Source: Bacteroidales bacterium UBA5287 (GTDB lineage Bacteria; Bacteroidota; Bacteroidia; Bacteroidales; Dysgonomonadaceae). Taken from it: DNA of 64,000 bases. Position numbers and translations under genes: made by a program. Shown here piece by piece: positions 6,981 to 16,900 of this stretch; the stretch's first letter is position 1, and each line of letters begins with the position of its first letter. The DNA is taken from assembly GCA_002411345.1 (NCBI GenBank), contig DHSL01000017.1:172331-236330 (forward strand), written 5' to 3'. The notes beneath the pieces are model-generated. The model saw nothing but the letters and a program-made list of their open reading frames with translations, had not been told where the DNA came from and searched no databases.

Positions 6981-9122
6981 TTACTTTTCAATACCAACCC
7001 TGTTTAATATAAAAGCAAATTCAAAAGCAACATCCTTTATTCCATCGTAGCGTCCTGTTGCACCACCATGACCAGAATCCATGTTCATGTGAAGCAGCAA
7101 CAGATTATTATCAGTTTTGTTAGCTCTAAGTTTAGCCGTATATTTTGTAGGTTCATGAAATAAAACCTGAGAATCGTTTAATCCTCCAGTAATCAGCATA
7201 TTAGGATAGTTTTTTTGTTTGATATTATCATACGGAGAATATGAAAGAATATAGTTAAAGTATTCCTCCTCTTCGGGATTTCCCCATTCCTCATACTCGC
7301 CGGTAGTCAGCGGAAGCATTTTATCCAGCATTGTATTAACAACATCAACAAAAGGAACCTGAGCCACGATTGTTTGATATAAATCGGGGCGCATATTTGC
7401 AATTGCTCCCATTAGTAAACCTCCGGCGCTGCCTCCCATTGCCGCAAGTTTTTGAGAAGAAGTGTAACCCTCATTAATAAGTTTTTCTGTACAAGCAATA
7501 AAATCATTAAAAGTATTTTTCTTTTTCAACAACTTACCATCTTCGTACCACTGTTCCCCCAGATCGCTTCCACCTCTAATTTGTGCAATTCCAAATACAA
7601 ACCCTCTGTCGATGAGGCTGTACATACTAGATCTGAAATACGCATCAGAGCTCATTCCGTAGCTTCCATACGAATAGAGTAGGGCAGGATTAGAGCCATC
7701 CTTTTTCAAACCTTTTTTATATACAATAGCCATTGGCACCTGTAGCCCGTCGTCAGTCGTAGCCCATAATCTTTCAACAACATATTTATCCGGATCAAAT
7801 CCAGAAGGAATTTCCTGAACTTTCAACACCGTACTATTTCCCGTAGTAATATCAAAAGAATAAAGCGTATTTGGTCGATTAAGCGAAGTATATGAGTAAC
7901 GAATAGATAATGAGTCATATTCTGGATTTCCTATCAGTGAAACATTGTAGACCGGTTCAGGAAATGAAATAACTTTGTTATCCTCACTATTTATCGATTT
8001 AAGATGAATTTCATTTAATCCATTTTTACGAAGTTCTAATGTCACATATTTATCGAGCACATCCAATGATTCAATTCGAACACTATTGTCATGCGGTAGA
8101 AACTCTTTCCAAGACTTTTTATCTTCGTAACCCGTTAGAGGAGTCGTATATATTTTTCCGTTCAAGTTCTCTTTATCTTTGTAGTGTACAAAGAACATAT
8201 CCTTGTGAGGATAAACAGAATAGTCGGTATCCTGGATACGTGGAATAAACATTTTGAAAGGCGAAAGCGGTAGATCTGCAGAAATAAACTGTTCTTCGGA
8301 AGTCGTAGAGCTTGAGCTACTTATGAAAACATACTCATTTCTTTTATCATTAGACACATAAACTGAGAATTTAGGATCTTTCTCTTCATAGATCAAAGTA
8401 TTTTTATCCTCAAACAATTGTTGGCGAAAAATTCGATTTGAGCGAAGAGTGTTGTCTATTGTGCTGTAAAATAGCGTTTTATTGTCGTTAGCCCATGCCG
8501 CCGAAGCAGCACCTTCAACTGTGAAACCTATAATTTGGCCCGTATTAAGATCTTTCACTTTCATAATGAATTCCGCATAAGACCCCGTTTCGTTATATAA
8601 AAAGGCTACCTTATTATTGTCCGGGCTAATGATATAATCTATAAAGATGAAAGCCTGTTTACCCTCAGCCATTTTATTCACATCAAAAATGATTTCTTCA
8701 GGAGCATTCAAAGAACTTTTTTTTCTACAATAAGTAGAATACTGTTTTCCTTTTTCCGTACGATTATAGTAATAATATCCATTTTTGAAAGTAGGGTATG
8801 ATTCATCATCCTCTTTTATGCGTCCAATAATCTCATCATATAAAGATTGTTGGAGTCCTTTTGTAGAGGTCATTACTGTATCGGTATATTCATTTTCCGC
8901 TTTAAGATACTCAATTACCCGAGGATTGTTTTTGTCTCTCATCCAAAAATAGTTGTCGACACGTTTATGCCCAAAATTTTCAAAAGAATCGGGTCTAATA
9001 TCAGCTACAGGAGTAGCCGGGAAATCATTTTGATTCAACATCTTGCTTACGTTTTTTGTGTTGTCACATGATATTAGTGCCACCAAGACCATGCAAAGCA
9101 GCATTACATTTTGCTGTTTCAT
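6981..9122 (-). CDS. Oligopeptidase B / prolyl oligopeptidase family S9 lipoprotein
   Basis: 713 residues with a lipoprotein signal ending LISC (Cys19). The N-terminal two thirds form the S9 beta-propeller; the C-terminal alpha/beta hydrolase domain carries the catalytic Ser in GGSAGGLLMG (about residue 562), Asp in GGLNDSQV (about 649) and His in DSGHGG (about 685). The sequence VAQVPFVDVVNTMLD after the Ser is characteristic of oligopeptidase B, which cleaves short peptides after basic residues. The signal puts it at the cell envelope, unlike the cytosolic E. coli PtrB. It is monocistronic and convergent with mntP. Confidence 0.9.
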   Translation of the reverse strand: MKQQNVMLLCMVLVALISCDNTKNVSKMLNQNDFPATPVADIRPDSFENFGHKRVDNYFWMRDKNNPRVIEYLKAENEYTDTVMTSTKGLQQSLYDEIIGRIKEDDESYPTFKNGYYYYNRTEKGKQYSTYCRKKSSLNAPEEIIFDVNKMAEGKQAFIFIDYIISPDNNKVAFLYNETGSYAEFIMKVKDLNTGQIIGFTVEGAASAAWANDNKTLFYSTIDNTLRSNRIFRQQLFEDKNTLIYEEKDPKFSVYVSNDKRNEYVFISSSSSTTSEEQFISADLPLSPFKMFIPRIQDTDYSVYPHKDMFFVHYKDKENLNGKIYTTPLTGYEDKKSWKEFLPHDNSVRIESLDVLDKYVTLELRKNGLNEIHLKSINSEDNKVISFPEPVYNVSLIGNPEYDSLSIRYSYTSLNRPNTLYSFDITTGNSTVLKVQEIPSGFDPDKYVVERLWATTDDGLQVPMAIVYKKGLKKDGSNPALLYSYGSYGMSSDAYFRSSMYSLIDRGFVFGIAQIRGGSDLGEQWYEDGKLLKKKNTFNDFIACTEKLINEGYTSSQKLAAMGGSAGGLLMGAIANMRPDLYQTIVAQVPFVDVVNTMLDKMLPLTTGEYEEWGNPEEEEYFNYILSYSPYDNIKQKNYPNMLITGGLNDSQVLFHEPTKYTAKLRANKTDNNLLLLHMNMDSGHGGATGRYDGIKDVAFEFAFILNRVGIEK

Positions 9123-9203
9123 TTTTAATCAACAATTTACTTTATCTAAACTGCGAATGTACAAAAAATAAATAAAAAATAAGATAATAGCAATATGAAA
9201 GAT

Positions 9204-10100
9204 TCAATGGCAGTTTTCCAATATACAATCCTCATTTATTGTTTCAAATTCGATGGTAGCATGTTGAATATTATACTCAGCAAGTTTTTTTCTGATATCC
9301 TCTTTCAAAACATATAAATAGTTCATATCCTTAGCTTCATGTAGTACGACGTGAACCGTCATTATATTAAATTCTCCATCAGTCGACCATATATGTACAT
9401 CGTGGATGCTTTGAATATCAGGTATTTTCGAGATTATTTTTATGATTTTATCAGTGTCAACAGCATCCGGTGTACCTTGTAAGATGATACGTAAGCTTTC
9501 GCGCATATTTTTAAATATATTGAATAGAACGTAACCAGCAATAGCAATAGACAAGATTGGGTCAAGAACAGGTAAATTTATAAAGTTCATGACGATTGCG
9601 CCGATGAGTACAGCCACCCATCCTAAAACATCTTCAAGCATATGCAGAGAGACCACTTTTTCATTCAGTGATTTTCCTCTTCTTAATCTCAAAATTGCAG
9701 CCCCATTTACGATTATACCCAGTATTGCCAGCCAAATCATCCCTTCTGTTTCTGGTTGTTGCGGATTTTTTAATCGTGGTATTGCAGTTATTAAAATTAT
9801 TACACTTCCAACTAACAAAATGAGTGAATTAATGATAGCCCCCATTAGCGAGAATCTTTTATAGCCGTAGGTGTATACTTGATTGCTTCCTTTTTTGGAA
9901 AGGTTTTGAAAGTACCATGATAGACCAAGCGAGATGCTATCGCCCAAATCATGAACAGCATCCGAAAGGATAGCCATTGAGTTAGTTAATGCACCACCTA
10001 TAAATTCAATAACCGTAAAAAATAGGTTCAGAAAGAAAGCAGTTTTAATATTTCCTTCTGCATTATTATTATGATTATGATGTTGATGAGACTTTGTCAT
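9204..10100 (-). CDS. Cation diffusion facilitator family efflux protein (CzcD/ZitB-like)
   Basis: 298 residues with a His-rich N-terminus (SHQHHNHNNN), then six membrane helices. The metal-site motif AILSDAVHDLGDS lies in the second helix and SLHMLEDVLGW in the fifth. The C-terminal cytosolic ferredoxin-like domain (residues about 210-298) includes HDVHIWSTDGEFNIMTVHV. The HxxxD/HxxxD pattern fits Zn2+ export by proton exchange. It starts 29 bases after the end of the Lrp-type regulator gene on the same strand, so the two are probably cotranscribed. Confidence 0.9.
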   Translation of the reverse strand: MTKSHQHHNHNNNAEGNIKTAFFLNLFFTVIEFIGGALTNSMAILSDAVHDLGDSISLGLSWYFQNLSKKGSNQVYTYGYKRFSLMGAIINSLILLVGSVIILITAIPRLKNPQQPETEGMIWLAILGIIVNGAAILRLRRGKSLNEKVVSLHMLEDVLGWVAVLIGAIVMNFINLPVLDPILSIAIAGYVLFNIFKNMRESLRIILQGTPDAVDTDKIIKIISKIPDIQSIHDVHIWSTDGEFNIMTVHVVLHEAKDMNYLYVLKEDIRKKLAEYNIQHATIEFETINEDCILENCH

Positions 10101-10129
10101 TTCCCTATAATTGTTGATTACAAAGATAA

Positions 10130-10570
10130 TTATTTTACCACTTCCATTATGAAAACGCTATGAATTCCTGCAATTCCGTCAAATTTGCCAAGAGTATTGA
10201 TTAAGAACGATTGGTAATATTTCATGTCAGGAGCCTGAATTTTAAGCAAGTAGTCATATTCACCTGAAATATTGTAACATTCAGTAACTTCAGGAATTTC
10301 AGATATAAAATTCACAAATCTAAGTGCAATTTCCGGATTAATAAGTTTTAATTTAATATTACAGTAAACCCCAAATCCCCGGTTTAGTTTTTCATAATCC
10401 AAGACAGCCACATAACCTTTAATTATGCCCTCCTTCTCTAATTTTTTAACCCTGTCGTACACCGGTGTAGACGATAAGTTAACCCGTGCAGCCAATTCCT
10501 TGGTAGTTATTCGACTATTCTCTTTTAGTTCTTTGAGAATTTGTAAATCAGTTTGGTCAAGATTGTACAT
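10130..10570 (-). CDS. Lrp/AsnC family transcriptional regulator
   Basis: 146 residues. The N-terminal winged helix covers residues 1-50 (ITTKELAARVNLSSTPVYDR, then VKKLEKEGIIKGYVAVLDY), followed by the RAM/AsnC effector domain (TECYNISGEYDYLLKIQAPD). Lrp-type regulators bind amino acids and often control the neighbouring divergent gene. Here that gene is metY, 180 bases away, suggesting control of sulfur amino acid synthesis. The cation exporter downstream is probably carried along in the same transcript. Confidence 0.9.
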   Translation of the reverse strand: MYNLDQTDLQILKELKENSRITTKELAARVNLSSTPVYDRVKKLEKEGIIKGYVAVLDYEKLNRGFGVYCNIKLKLINPEIALRFVNFISEIPEVTECYNISGEYDYLLKIQAPDMKYYQSFLINTLGKFDGIAGIHSVFIMEVVK

Positions 10571-10673
10571 AAAAAGAATAATTTTCTGTTTGCGTTATAA
10601 AATTGATTGAAATAGCAAAACGAATCTGCAAATATGGGCAAAAATAGGTATATATACTAAAAATATCAAATAG

Positions 10674-10705
10674 TTTGGATAATATTTCTGATTTCACTTA
10701 TTTTG
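10674..10705 (+). promoter_or_regulatory. metY promoter
   Basis: A -33 TTTG at 10674-10677 is separated by 20 bases from TTATTTTG at 10698-10705 (one mismatch to TAnnTTTG). A short inverted repeat, CTTATTT (10697-10703) and AAATAAG (10712-10718), overlaps the -7 box and could be an operator. Confidence 0.5.
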
Positions 10706-10750
10706 CAAAACAAATAAGCTAAAAAAACAATTATATAAAAAATAACTATT

Positions 10751-12025
10751 ATGTCAGAAAAGAAATTCAAATTTGAGACCCTTCAAATACATGCAGGTCA
10801 GACTCTTGATCCCACGGGATCTCGTGCAGTTCCAATTTATCAAACCACATCATATGTATTTGAAAATGCAGAACAAGCTGCAGGCCGTTTTGCTCTCACA
10901 GATGCCGGCAATATCTACACACGTTTAACCAATCCTACAACTGCTGTTGTAGATGAGAGAGTTGCACAATTAGAAGGCGGGACAAGTGGTATAACCGTTG
11001 CTTCAGGTCAAGCTGCGATTACGTATGCAATATTAAATATTGCTTCAAATGGAGATAATATTGTATCTGCAAGTACATTATATGGAGGAACATTTAATTT
11101 ATTCAGTGTTACACTTCCCCATTTTGGTGTTACAACCACTTTTGTAGATCCTGATGATCTGTCCAATTTTGATAAAGCGATCAATGATAGAACAAAAGCA
11201 TTATACATTGAAACGATTGGTAATCCTGGGATCAATCTAATCGATATTGAAGCAGTTGCAGAAATTGCACACAAACATGGTATTCCTTTGATAGTAGATA
11301 ATACATTTGGCACCCCCTATTTGATTCGTCCCATTGAGTACGGTGCCGATGTTGTTGTTCATTCAGCAACCAAATTTCTTGGTGGTCACGGCACAACTCT
11401 TGGAGGAGTTATTGTAGAGTCCGGCAAATTTGATTGGAAAAACGGTAATTTTCCCGGATTCACAGAACCCGATTCACACTATAACGGTATAGTATTTGGA
11501 GATTTAGGAGGCGGTTCATTCACGACAAAAATACGTGCCCAATTGTTGCGTGATACAGGTGCTTGTATTGCACCAATAGCCTCATTCTTACTATTGCAAG
11601 GTATTGAAACACTATCACTACGTGTAGAGCGTCATGTTCAAAATACGTTGAAAGTCGTAGATTACCTTGTTCATCATCCCAAAGTAAGTTGGGTGAACTA
11701 TCCTAATCTCGAAGGCAATAAGTACAAGGCGTTAGCAGATAAATATTTTCCAAATGGTGCCGGATCAATTTTTACATTCGGTGTAAAAGGAGGAAAAGTT
11801 GCCGGTGGTAAATTAATTGATAGTTTAGAGTTATTTTCTAATCTTGCAAATGTTGCAGACGCAAAATCGTTGGTGATTCATCCCGCCACTACAACACACG
11901 CCCAACTCAGTGATGAAGAGATGGCTGCTGCAGGAGTAACCCCAGACATGATTCGTCTATCAATTGGAATAGAAAATATTGATGATATTATTGCCGATTT
12001 GGATCAAGCACTGTCAAAGATTTAA
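10751..12025 (+). CDS. metY: O-acetylhomoserine aminocarboxypropyltransferase (O-acetylhomoserine sulfhydrylase)
   Basis: 424 residues of the Cys/Met PLP-enzyme family. The PLP lysine is in [14 protein letters not shown] (about residue 208). N-terminal [20 protein letters not shown] and [10 protein letters not shown], and the length above 420, separate it from MetB/MetC (about 380). The enzyme makes homocysteine directly from O-acetylhomoserine and sulfide in the cytosol. It is divergent from an Lrp-type regulator and followed by a terminator, so it is monocistronic. Confidence 0.92.
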   Translation: MSEKKFKFETLQIHAGQTLDPTGSRAVPIYQTTSYVFENAEQAAGRFALTDAGNIYTRLTNPTTAVVDERVAQLEGGTSGITVASGQAAITYAILNIASNGDNIVSASTLYGGTFNLFSVTLPHFGVTTTFVDPDDLSNFDKAINDRTKALYIETIGNPGINLIDIEAVAEIAHKHGIPLIVDNTFGTPYLIRPIEYGADVVVHSATKFLGGHGTTLGGVIVESGKFDWKNGNFPGFTEPDSHYNGIVFGDLGGGSFTTKIRAQLLRDTGACIAPIASFLLLQGIETLSLRVERHVQNTLKVVDYLVHHPKVSWVNYPNLEGNKYKALADKYFPNGAGSIFTFGVKGGKVAGGKLIDSLELFSNLANVADAKSLVIHPATTTHAQLSDEEMAAAGVTPDMIRLSIGIENIDDIIADLDQALSKI

Positions 12026-12078
12026 CTATTTGCACTATAGAAATTTGAGCATATTCAAATATAGATAATCAATAATAG

Positions 12079-12110
12079 AAAGGGAGATCATAAAAATGAA
12101 CTCCCTTTTC
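12079..12110 (+). terminator. Terminator after metY
   Basis: Stem AAAGGGAG (12079-12086) and CTCCCTTT (12101-12108) with a 14-base loop, followed by a short T-rich stretch. It sits between convergent genes and could serve both. Confidence 0.6.
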
Positions 12111-12129
12111 AATTTATAGAAACAATTAA

Positions 12130-14430
12130 TTAAAATCTGTTTATTTCAGAGTCTCCAGCCCCTTTACCTTTATATTTGCTATTTGCCGTATTAAATTTGT
12201 AGCGAACAGTCAGTTCTATTTTTCGACTATCAAATTTACTAAATTGATACAATTCCATCTGTTTATTAAATAGAATAACACCATTTTTTTGACTATAGAA
12301 AATATCATTACCCTTCAGTTCCAAACGCAGTCTATCGTCGTAGAATGATTTTGTTATGCCAGCATTAACTACAAAGTATTTTTCTGTCAGTCGCACATTT
12401 TCTGATTCTCCACTACCCATATATCGTGTATCAATTGTGAAAGTAAAATTGTTTGGTAGTTGAAAAGAGTTATTGAAGTTACCCATTGTAAGAGGTCTAT
12501 TTAATTTTACCTCATTTCCACTACTTTTAATTGTAACCCATTGTTTAATAACTCCCACACTGAGTTGAGGTGACCAGATACCAAAAGTAGGTGATAAAGT
12601 TAAGAATGAAGTAAGTGTAGGCATGTTTTCGAGGTTTCTGAATGTCAATATAGAGATGGCAGGATAATTTTCCATTTGTTCAGTCCAGAAGATAATTGCG
12701 TCTTTTTCATTTTTGTAGCTTGTCATCAGTTGAATAAATTTCCAAGTTCCTGTTAATGTAACGTCGTGAATCACCGAAGGTTTTAAGAATGGATTTCCTG
12801 TTTGTATTAGCAGTCTGTTTCCATAAAAAACATTGTTACTCAGTTGTCTGTATGTAGGTCGTAAAGTTTTTACAGTATAGCTCAATTGCAAATTCACATT
12901 TTTGATTTTTGTAGAGAATGAGAGGTTAGGGAACCATTGATCATAGTTACGACTTTGTTCATCAATTAATTCTTTATTGTCGAAATACTCAGAACGTACA
13001 TTTTCGTAACGTAATCCCGCGCCAATCTGTCCGATGATTATTTCTCTTGAATATTCAACAAAAAAACTATTATTCCGCTCATGAATTGTAGTATTTGAAG
13101 ATGGAACATAATTTTCCATGTTTTTGTATATGTCATCACGGTTAGTATTTGTATATTCAGAGCCCAACAGCAGTTGTCCTTTCAATACCGGATACGAGAA
13201 AACTAATTTCGATGCAAAAAGTTGGTTGTTTACATCATTTACTGAAGAAACTGTACGGTCTTCATATTCTTGACTTACTTCTTTTACGATCGATTGTGAA
13301 GACTGCTTGTTTGAATAAAAATCTGTATTCATATCGATTTTCAATTTACCAATCTCACCATTATAATAAATATTAAATCGGTGAGCAGGTTCGTTATCTG
13401 AAATAGATTCCTCGTTGCTATTCCACTCATCATAAAAAGTTCCATTTGCAAGTACTATGCTGTTCATTCTTGAAAGAGAGCTTTGACTAGGAATTAGAGT
13501 CAGTGTGTATTTCATGCCAGCATAATGTTTAGGAGATATTTCATAATTAATACCTGCAATACTATTTATGTAATTATTTTCAGCTTCGTCATAGAATTTA
13601 TTTTCCTGTGTCCAAATAGTATCAACATTAGTTGTTTGTCTCATATTACTATCTTGAAACCATTCCGAATGATGGTAATTGACTGTTCCAAAGATATCCC
13701 AACCATTTTTTCTATAGTTTACATTCAACTGATTTGCCAAATCTGTGTTTTGTGATCTATAATATGAAGAACGTAAATCAAATCCAAGACCATCGCCAGT
13801 TTTACGTATTGTATAAATACGAATTACTGCATTTACTGAAGCATCGTAACGCGCTCCAGGGTTTGTAATGATCTCTACTTCCTTTATATCATTTGAATTA
13901 ATGTTGTCTAGTTCAGTTAAATCACGCATTTCTCTATTATTGATAAATATTTTAGCTTTCCCCTTTCCAAACACCTCAAACTCACCATCACCACCTGTAA
14001 GAGAAGGAAGGCGTTTCAACACATCATTTGCCGTACCCGCTTTGCTTAAAACTGTGTTTTGAATTGTTGTAACCAATGCATCATCTTTAATTCTAATTTT
14101 GGGAAGATCCCCAAAAACCACCACTTCTTCAAGTTCGTTTGTAGTTTCGTTAAGAACAATATTGATGTTATTATCAGTTGGAACCGACTTTGTTTCGTAT
14201 CCAATCATTGAAACTTTCAGAAAAGTATTATCAATCAGTTCCGAATTAATTTCAAAATAGCCCATGCTGTCTGTTACAGAACCTGTAATTAGTGTTGTAT
14301 CTGTCACTGAATACAATGCCACGCTTGCAAATTCGATAGGATTACCTATCGGATCATTCACTTTACCTTTTATTCCTCCAAAAAGAGGAAACAATGTCAG
14401 CACATAAATAATGGAAAGAAGAAGTTTCAT
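12130..14430 (-). CDS. TonB-dependent receptor-like outer membrane beta-barrel protein
   Basis: 766 residues from the ATG at 14430. An in-frame upstream ATG at 14511 lies beyond the promoter boxes at 14458-14488 and gives a poor signal peptide, whereas the chosen start gives MKLLLSIIYVLTLFPLFG. Next come a carboxypeptidase-like regulatory domain (residues about 20-100, GKVNDPIGNPIEFASV), a plug (TVLSKAGTANDVLKRLPS, INNREMRDL, IITNPGARYDA) and a long barrel of the OMP_b-brl_3 type. The terminal strand ends in IELTVRYKFN plus a 16-residue tail. There is no SusD partner, so the ligand is unknown; this branch includes receptors for peptides or metal complexes. Confidence 0.87.
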   Translation of the reverse strand: MKLLLSIIYVLTLFPLFGGIKGKVNDPIGNPIEFASVALYSVTDTTLITGSVTDSMGYFEINSELIDNTFLKVSMIGYETKSVPTDNNINIVLNETTNELEEVVVFGDLPKIRIKDDALVTTIQNTVLSKAGTANDVLKRLPSLTGGDGEFEVFGKGKAKIFINNREMRDLTELDNINSNDIKEVEIITNPGARYDASVNAVIRIYTIRKTGDGLGFDLRSSYYRSQNTDLANQLNVNYRKNGWDIFGTVNYHHSEWFQDSNMRQTTNVDTIWTQENKFYDEAENNYINSIAGINYEISPKHYAGMKYTLTLIPSQSSLSRMNSIVLANGTFYDEWNSNEESISDNEPAHRFNIYYNGEIGKLKIDMNTDFYSNKQSSQSIVKEVSQEYEDRTVSSVNDVNNQLFASKLVFSYPVLKGQLLLGSEYTNTNRDDIYKNMENYVPSSNTTIHERNNSFFVEYSREIIIGQIGAGLRYENVRSEYFDNKELIDEQSRNYDQWFPNLSFSTKIKNVNLQLSYTVKTLRPTYRQLSNNVFYGNRLLIQTGNPFLKPSVIHDVTLTGTWKFIQLMTSYKNEKDAIIFWTEQMENYPAISILTFRNLENMPTLTSFLTLSPTFGIWSPQLSVGVIKQWVTIKSSGNEVKLNRPLTMGNFNNSFQLPNNFTFTIDTRYMGSGESENVRLTEKYFVVNAGITKSFYDDRLRLELKGNDIFYSQKNGVILFNKQMELYQFSKFDSRKIELTVRYKFNTANSKYKGKGAGDSEINRF

Positions 14431-14457
14431 AATTGTATTAATTTTATTATAACCGCA

Positions 14458-14488
14458 CAAAAGTATATCATAGCAGAATACTATGCAA
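14458..14488 (-). promoter_or_regulatory. Promoter of the outer membrane receptor gene
   Basis: Minus-strand TACTTTTG at 14458-14465 matches TAnnTTTG; TTG at 14486-14488 lies 20 bases upstream as the -33 element. It supports the start at 14430 rather than 14511. Confidence 0.6.
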
Positions 14489-14545
14489 TACATAATACTA
14501 TGAATTACCACAGTTTAACATTATTTAATAGGGTGGTGACATAAA

Positions 14546-14579
14546 AAAAAGAGCGTTCATGTTATAGAACGCTCTTTTT
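14546..14579 (-). terminator. Terminator after the GH92 gene
   Basis: Stem GAGCGTTC / GAACGCTC (14551-14558 and 14567-14574) flanked by A and T runs. On the minus strand it ends in a run of eight T, downstream of the GH92 gene. Confidence 0.8.
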
Positions 14580-14596
14580 CAAATATATAGTATTGA

Positions 14597-16798
14597 TTAC
14601 TTTTTTGGAATATCCGTCATATAAAATATTAGAGAAGCTCCATTCATTATATCCTTATAACTAATAGTTTGTTTGTCATATAGAATACCGTTTAATTCTA
14701 TTTTTTCAACATACTTGTTTGATTCAGAAAGATTTTTAGCTTCCATTGAGAACACTTTACCATTACCCACATTAATTTTTGCCGAAGGGATTTGCGGTGC
14801 ACCAAAAACGAATTCACCGCTAACAGGATTTACCGGATAAAAACCTAAAGATGAAAGAACGTACCATGCCGACATTTGTCCGCAGTCGTCATTTCCAATT
14901 AATCCGTCCGGTTGATCTTTATAGAAATCGGTATATATTTTTCGTATCAATTCCTGTGTTTTATAAGATTGTCCCAGATAAGTGTAAATATATGCAATAT
15001 GGTGGCTTGGTTCATTCCCATGTGCATATTGACCGATTAATCCCGTTACATCAGAGAGCGTATTTGTTGATTTAGCCGTTGTATAAAACAAAGAATCGAG
15101 TCTTTCGGCAGCCATTTTATTATCGCCCATCATTTTCAATAATTCAGGAATATCTTGTAGCACATGCCATGTATATTGTGCCGCGTTTGCTTCTGTGTAA
15201 TCACCTCCAACATCAGAATCGCCATGTGCAAGCATTAACGGGTCGAAAGGTGTCCGCCAATTTCCTTTTGAATCACGTGCGCGCATATACTTTGTTTCCG
15301 GGTCGAATAGATTCTTGTAATAATTTGATCTTTTAATAAAGAAATCATAATCGTCTGATTTACCCAATTTCTGAGCCATTAGTGCTACACTGTAATCATC
15401 AAATCCACATTCAAGCGTGCTTGATGCAGCTTCTACTCTTACTGAATCAAAAGGGAAATACCCATATCGATCATACATTCCCCAATTGTAATCTCTTGTG
15501 TTGACTGTCAGTGATTTTTTAATTTCTTTGTATGCACGTTCAGCATCAAACCCTTTAAATCCTTTCAGATAAGCATCAACCACCATTGGAACTGAATGGC
15601 TTCCAATCATAGTATAAGTTTCCTGTCCCCAAAGCGACCAGACCGGTAAATGTCCTTGTTGTTCGCTATAATCGAGCATTGAATTTACAAAATCAGGAAT
15701 CATATCGGGAACCACAACAGTGTATAAAGGAAACGCAGCACGGAAAGTATCCCATTGTGACCAAGTAGAGTAGAATTTTCCACTTGAAGATTGAGATATC
15801 TGTCGATTAGGACCTTTGTATTTACCATCTACATCCGCAATATTATTAGGTTGAATAAAAGTGTGATATAGTGCTGTATAGAAATTTGTTTTTTGAGAAT
15901 TGTCCCCCTCTATCCGGATACGTGATAGATAGTTGTTCCATTCATTTTTTACCTGATTATGTACTGCTTCAAAATCCCATGATGGAACTTCTGCTTTAAG
16001 GTTTGCTTTTGCCCCCTCAACACTTACTGAAGACATTGCAATTTTCATGTTCAGCGTACTGTCTTTCTTCATATCAAAAGTCATAATGTATCTGGAAGCT
16101 TTTTCACGTGGGTCCCTTTTATCCAGCTGTTCAGTAACTAAAATAGGTTTATCAAATTCTATCACGAAGTAATATTCACGTTCAACCCATTCAGTTCTGC
16201 GAGTATATCCAGAAATCATTGTAGAACTTTCAAATTTAATATTGTTGTCCAAAATATGTTTTTGCATATTTTCTTCTGTCCAAACCAAGCCACTTTGAAA
16301 ATCAATAAGCAGATTTGCCGGTTTTTTAGCTGCGTAAGTGTATTTGTGAAAAGCAACATGTGGAGTTGTGGTTATTTCTACTAAAACATCGTTGTCCGGC
16401 AGTAAAACCGAATAATAGCCAGGTGATGCTTTTTCAGCAGATTTATCGTATTTACTACTTAAATTATCACGTTTAGGACCAGAAAATGGTTGTATGAGCA
16501 AATCGCCCAAATCTATACACCCCGTTCCATTCAATCTGTTTTGAGTAAATCCTTGTATAAGTGAATCTTCATACACGTATCCAGCACAATATTCCCATGA
16601 AAAATTGCCAGTTTGAGGTCCGGCTTGAATCATTCCAAACGGATAAGTCGCTCCCGGAAAAGTGTGTCCGGTAAAAGCTGTTCCGATGAATGGATTTACA
16701 TATTGAGTTAAATCTTCTTTTTGAAAATTAGAGGCTTGTTTTTGTGTACAAGCTACTACAAATAACGAGATTAAAGAGAATAAAAATGTTTTCTTCAT
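14597..16798 (-). CDS. GH92 family alpha-mannosidase lipoprotein
   Basis: 733 residues. The lipoprotein signal ends VVAC (Cys17). The GH92 N-terminal beta-sandwich starts with QYVNPFIGT and GHTFPGATYPFGM, and the (alpha/alpha)6 catalytic domain includes WSQWDTFRAAFPLY, YTWHVLQD, HGNEPSHHIAY and IGNDDCGQMSAWYV. GH92 enzymes are calcium-dependent exo-mannosidases, mostly alpha-1,2, that trim N-glycans at the cell surface. The acidic pair GNDD and the NEPSHH loop are intact, so it should be active. There is no SusC/SusD pair beside it. A clear promoter box lies at 16834-16841. Confidence 0.93.
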   Translation of the reverse strand: MKKTFLFSLISLFVVACTQKQASNFQKEDLTQYVNPFIGTAFTGHTFPGATYPFGMIQAGPQTGNFSWEYCAGYVYEDSLIQGFTQNRLNGTGCIDLGDLLIQPFSGPKRDNLSSKYDKSAEKASPGYYSVLLPDNDVLVEITTTPHVAFHKYTYAAKKPANLLIDFQSGLVWTEENMQKHILDNNIKFESSTMISGYTRRTEWVEREYYFVIEFDKPILVTEQLDKRDPREKASRYIMTFDMKKDSTLNMKIAMSSVSVEGAKANLKAEVPSWDFEAVHNQVKNEWNNYLSRIRIEGDNSQKTNFYTALYHTFIQPNNIADVDGKYKGPNRQISQSSSGKFYSTWSQWDTFRAAFPLYTVVVPDMIPDFVNSMLDYSEQQGHLPVWSLWGQETYTMIGSHSVPMVVDAYLKGFKGFDAERAYKEIKKSLTVNTRDYNWGMYDRYGYFPFDSVRVEAASSTLECGFDDYSVALMAQKLGKSDDYDFFIKRSNYYKNLFDPETKYMRARDSKGNWRTPFDPLMLAHGDSDVGGDYTEANAAQYTWHVLQDIPELLKMMGDNKMAAERLDSLFYTTAKSTNTLSDVTGLIGQYAHGNEPSHHIAYIYTYLGQSYKTQELIRKIYTDFYKDQPDGLIGNDDCGQMSAWYVLSSLGFYPVNPVSGEFVFGAPQIPSAKINVGNGKVFSMEAKNLSESNKYVEKIELNGILYDKQTISYKDIMNGASLIFYMTDIPKK

Positions 16799-16833
16799 AA
16801 ATTATAACTGTGAAAAGTATCTATTAAATTAAG

Positions 16834-16841
16834 CAAACATA
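16834..16841 (-). promoter_or_regulatory. Promoter -7 box of the GH92 gene
   Basis: Minus-strand TATGTTTG is an exact TAnnTTTG match, 35 bases before the ATG. The -33 position would fall in the terminator hairpin of the preceding gene. Confidence 0.55.
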
Positions 16842-16846
16842 CAAAA

Positions 16847-16877
16847 AAGTACGCAAGCAATCGATGCTTGCGTACTT
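16847..16877 (-). terminator. Terminator after the oligopeptide transporter gene
   Basis: Perfect 13-base stem AAGTACGCAAGCA (16847-16859) and TGCTTGCGTACTT (16865-16877) with a 5-base loop, followed on the minus strand by TTTTGTATG. It lies 23 bases past the transporter stop. Confidence 0.85.
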
Positions 16878-16900
16878 AATATAAGTGAATAAATTATGAT

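Noticed and set aside
10571..10750. A SAM-type riboswitch before metY
   Set aside because: The 180-base spacer holds a well-spaced promoter whose -7 box ends only 45 bases before the ATG; no aptamer-sized structure fits.
14431..14511. Longer N-terminus for the outer membrane receptor
   Set aside because: It would place the start upstream of the promoter boxes and replace a good signal peptide with a poor one.
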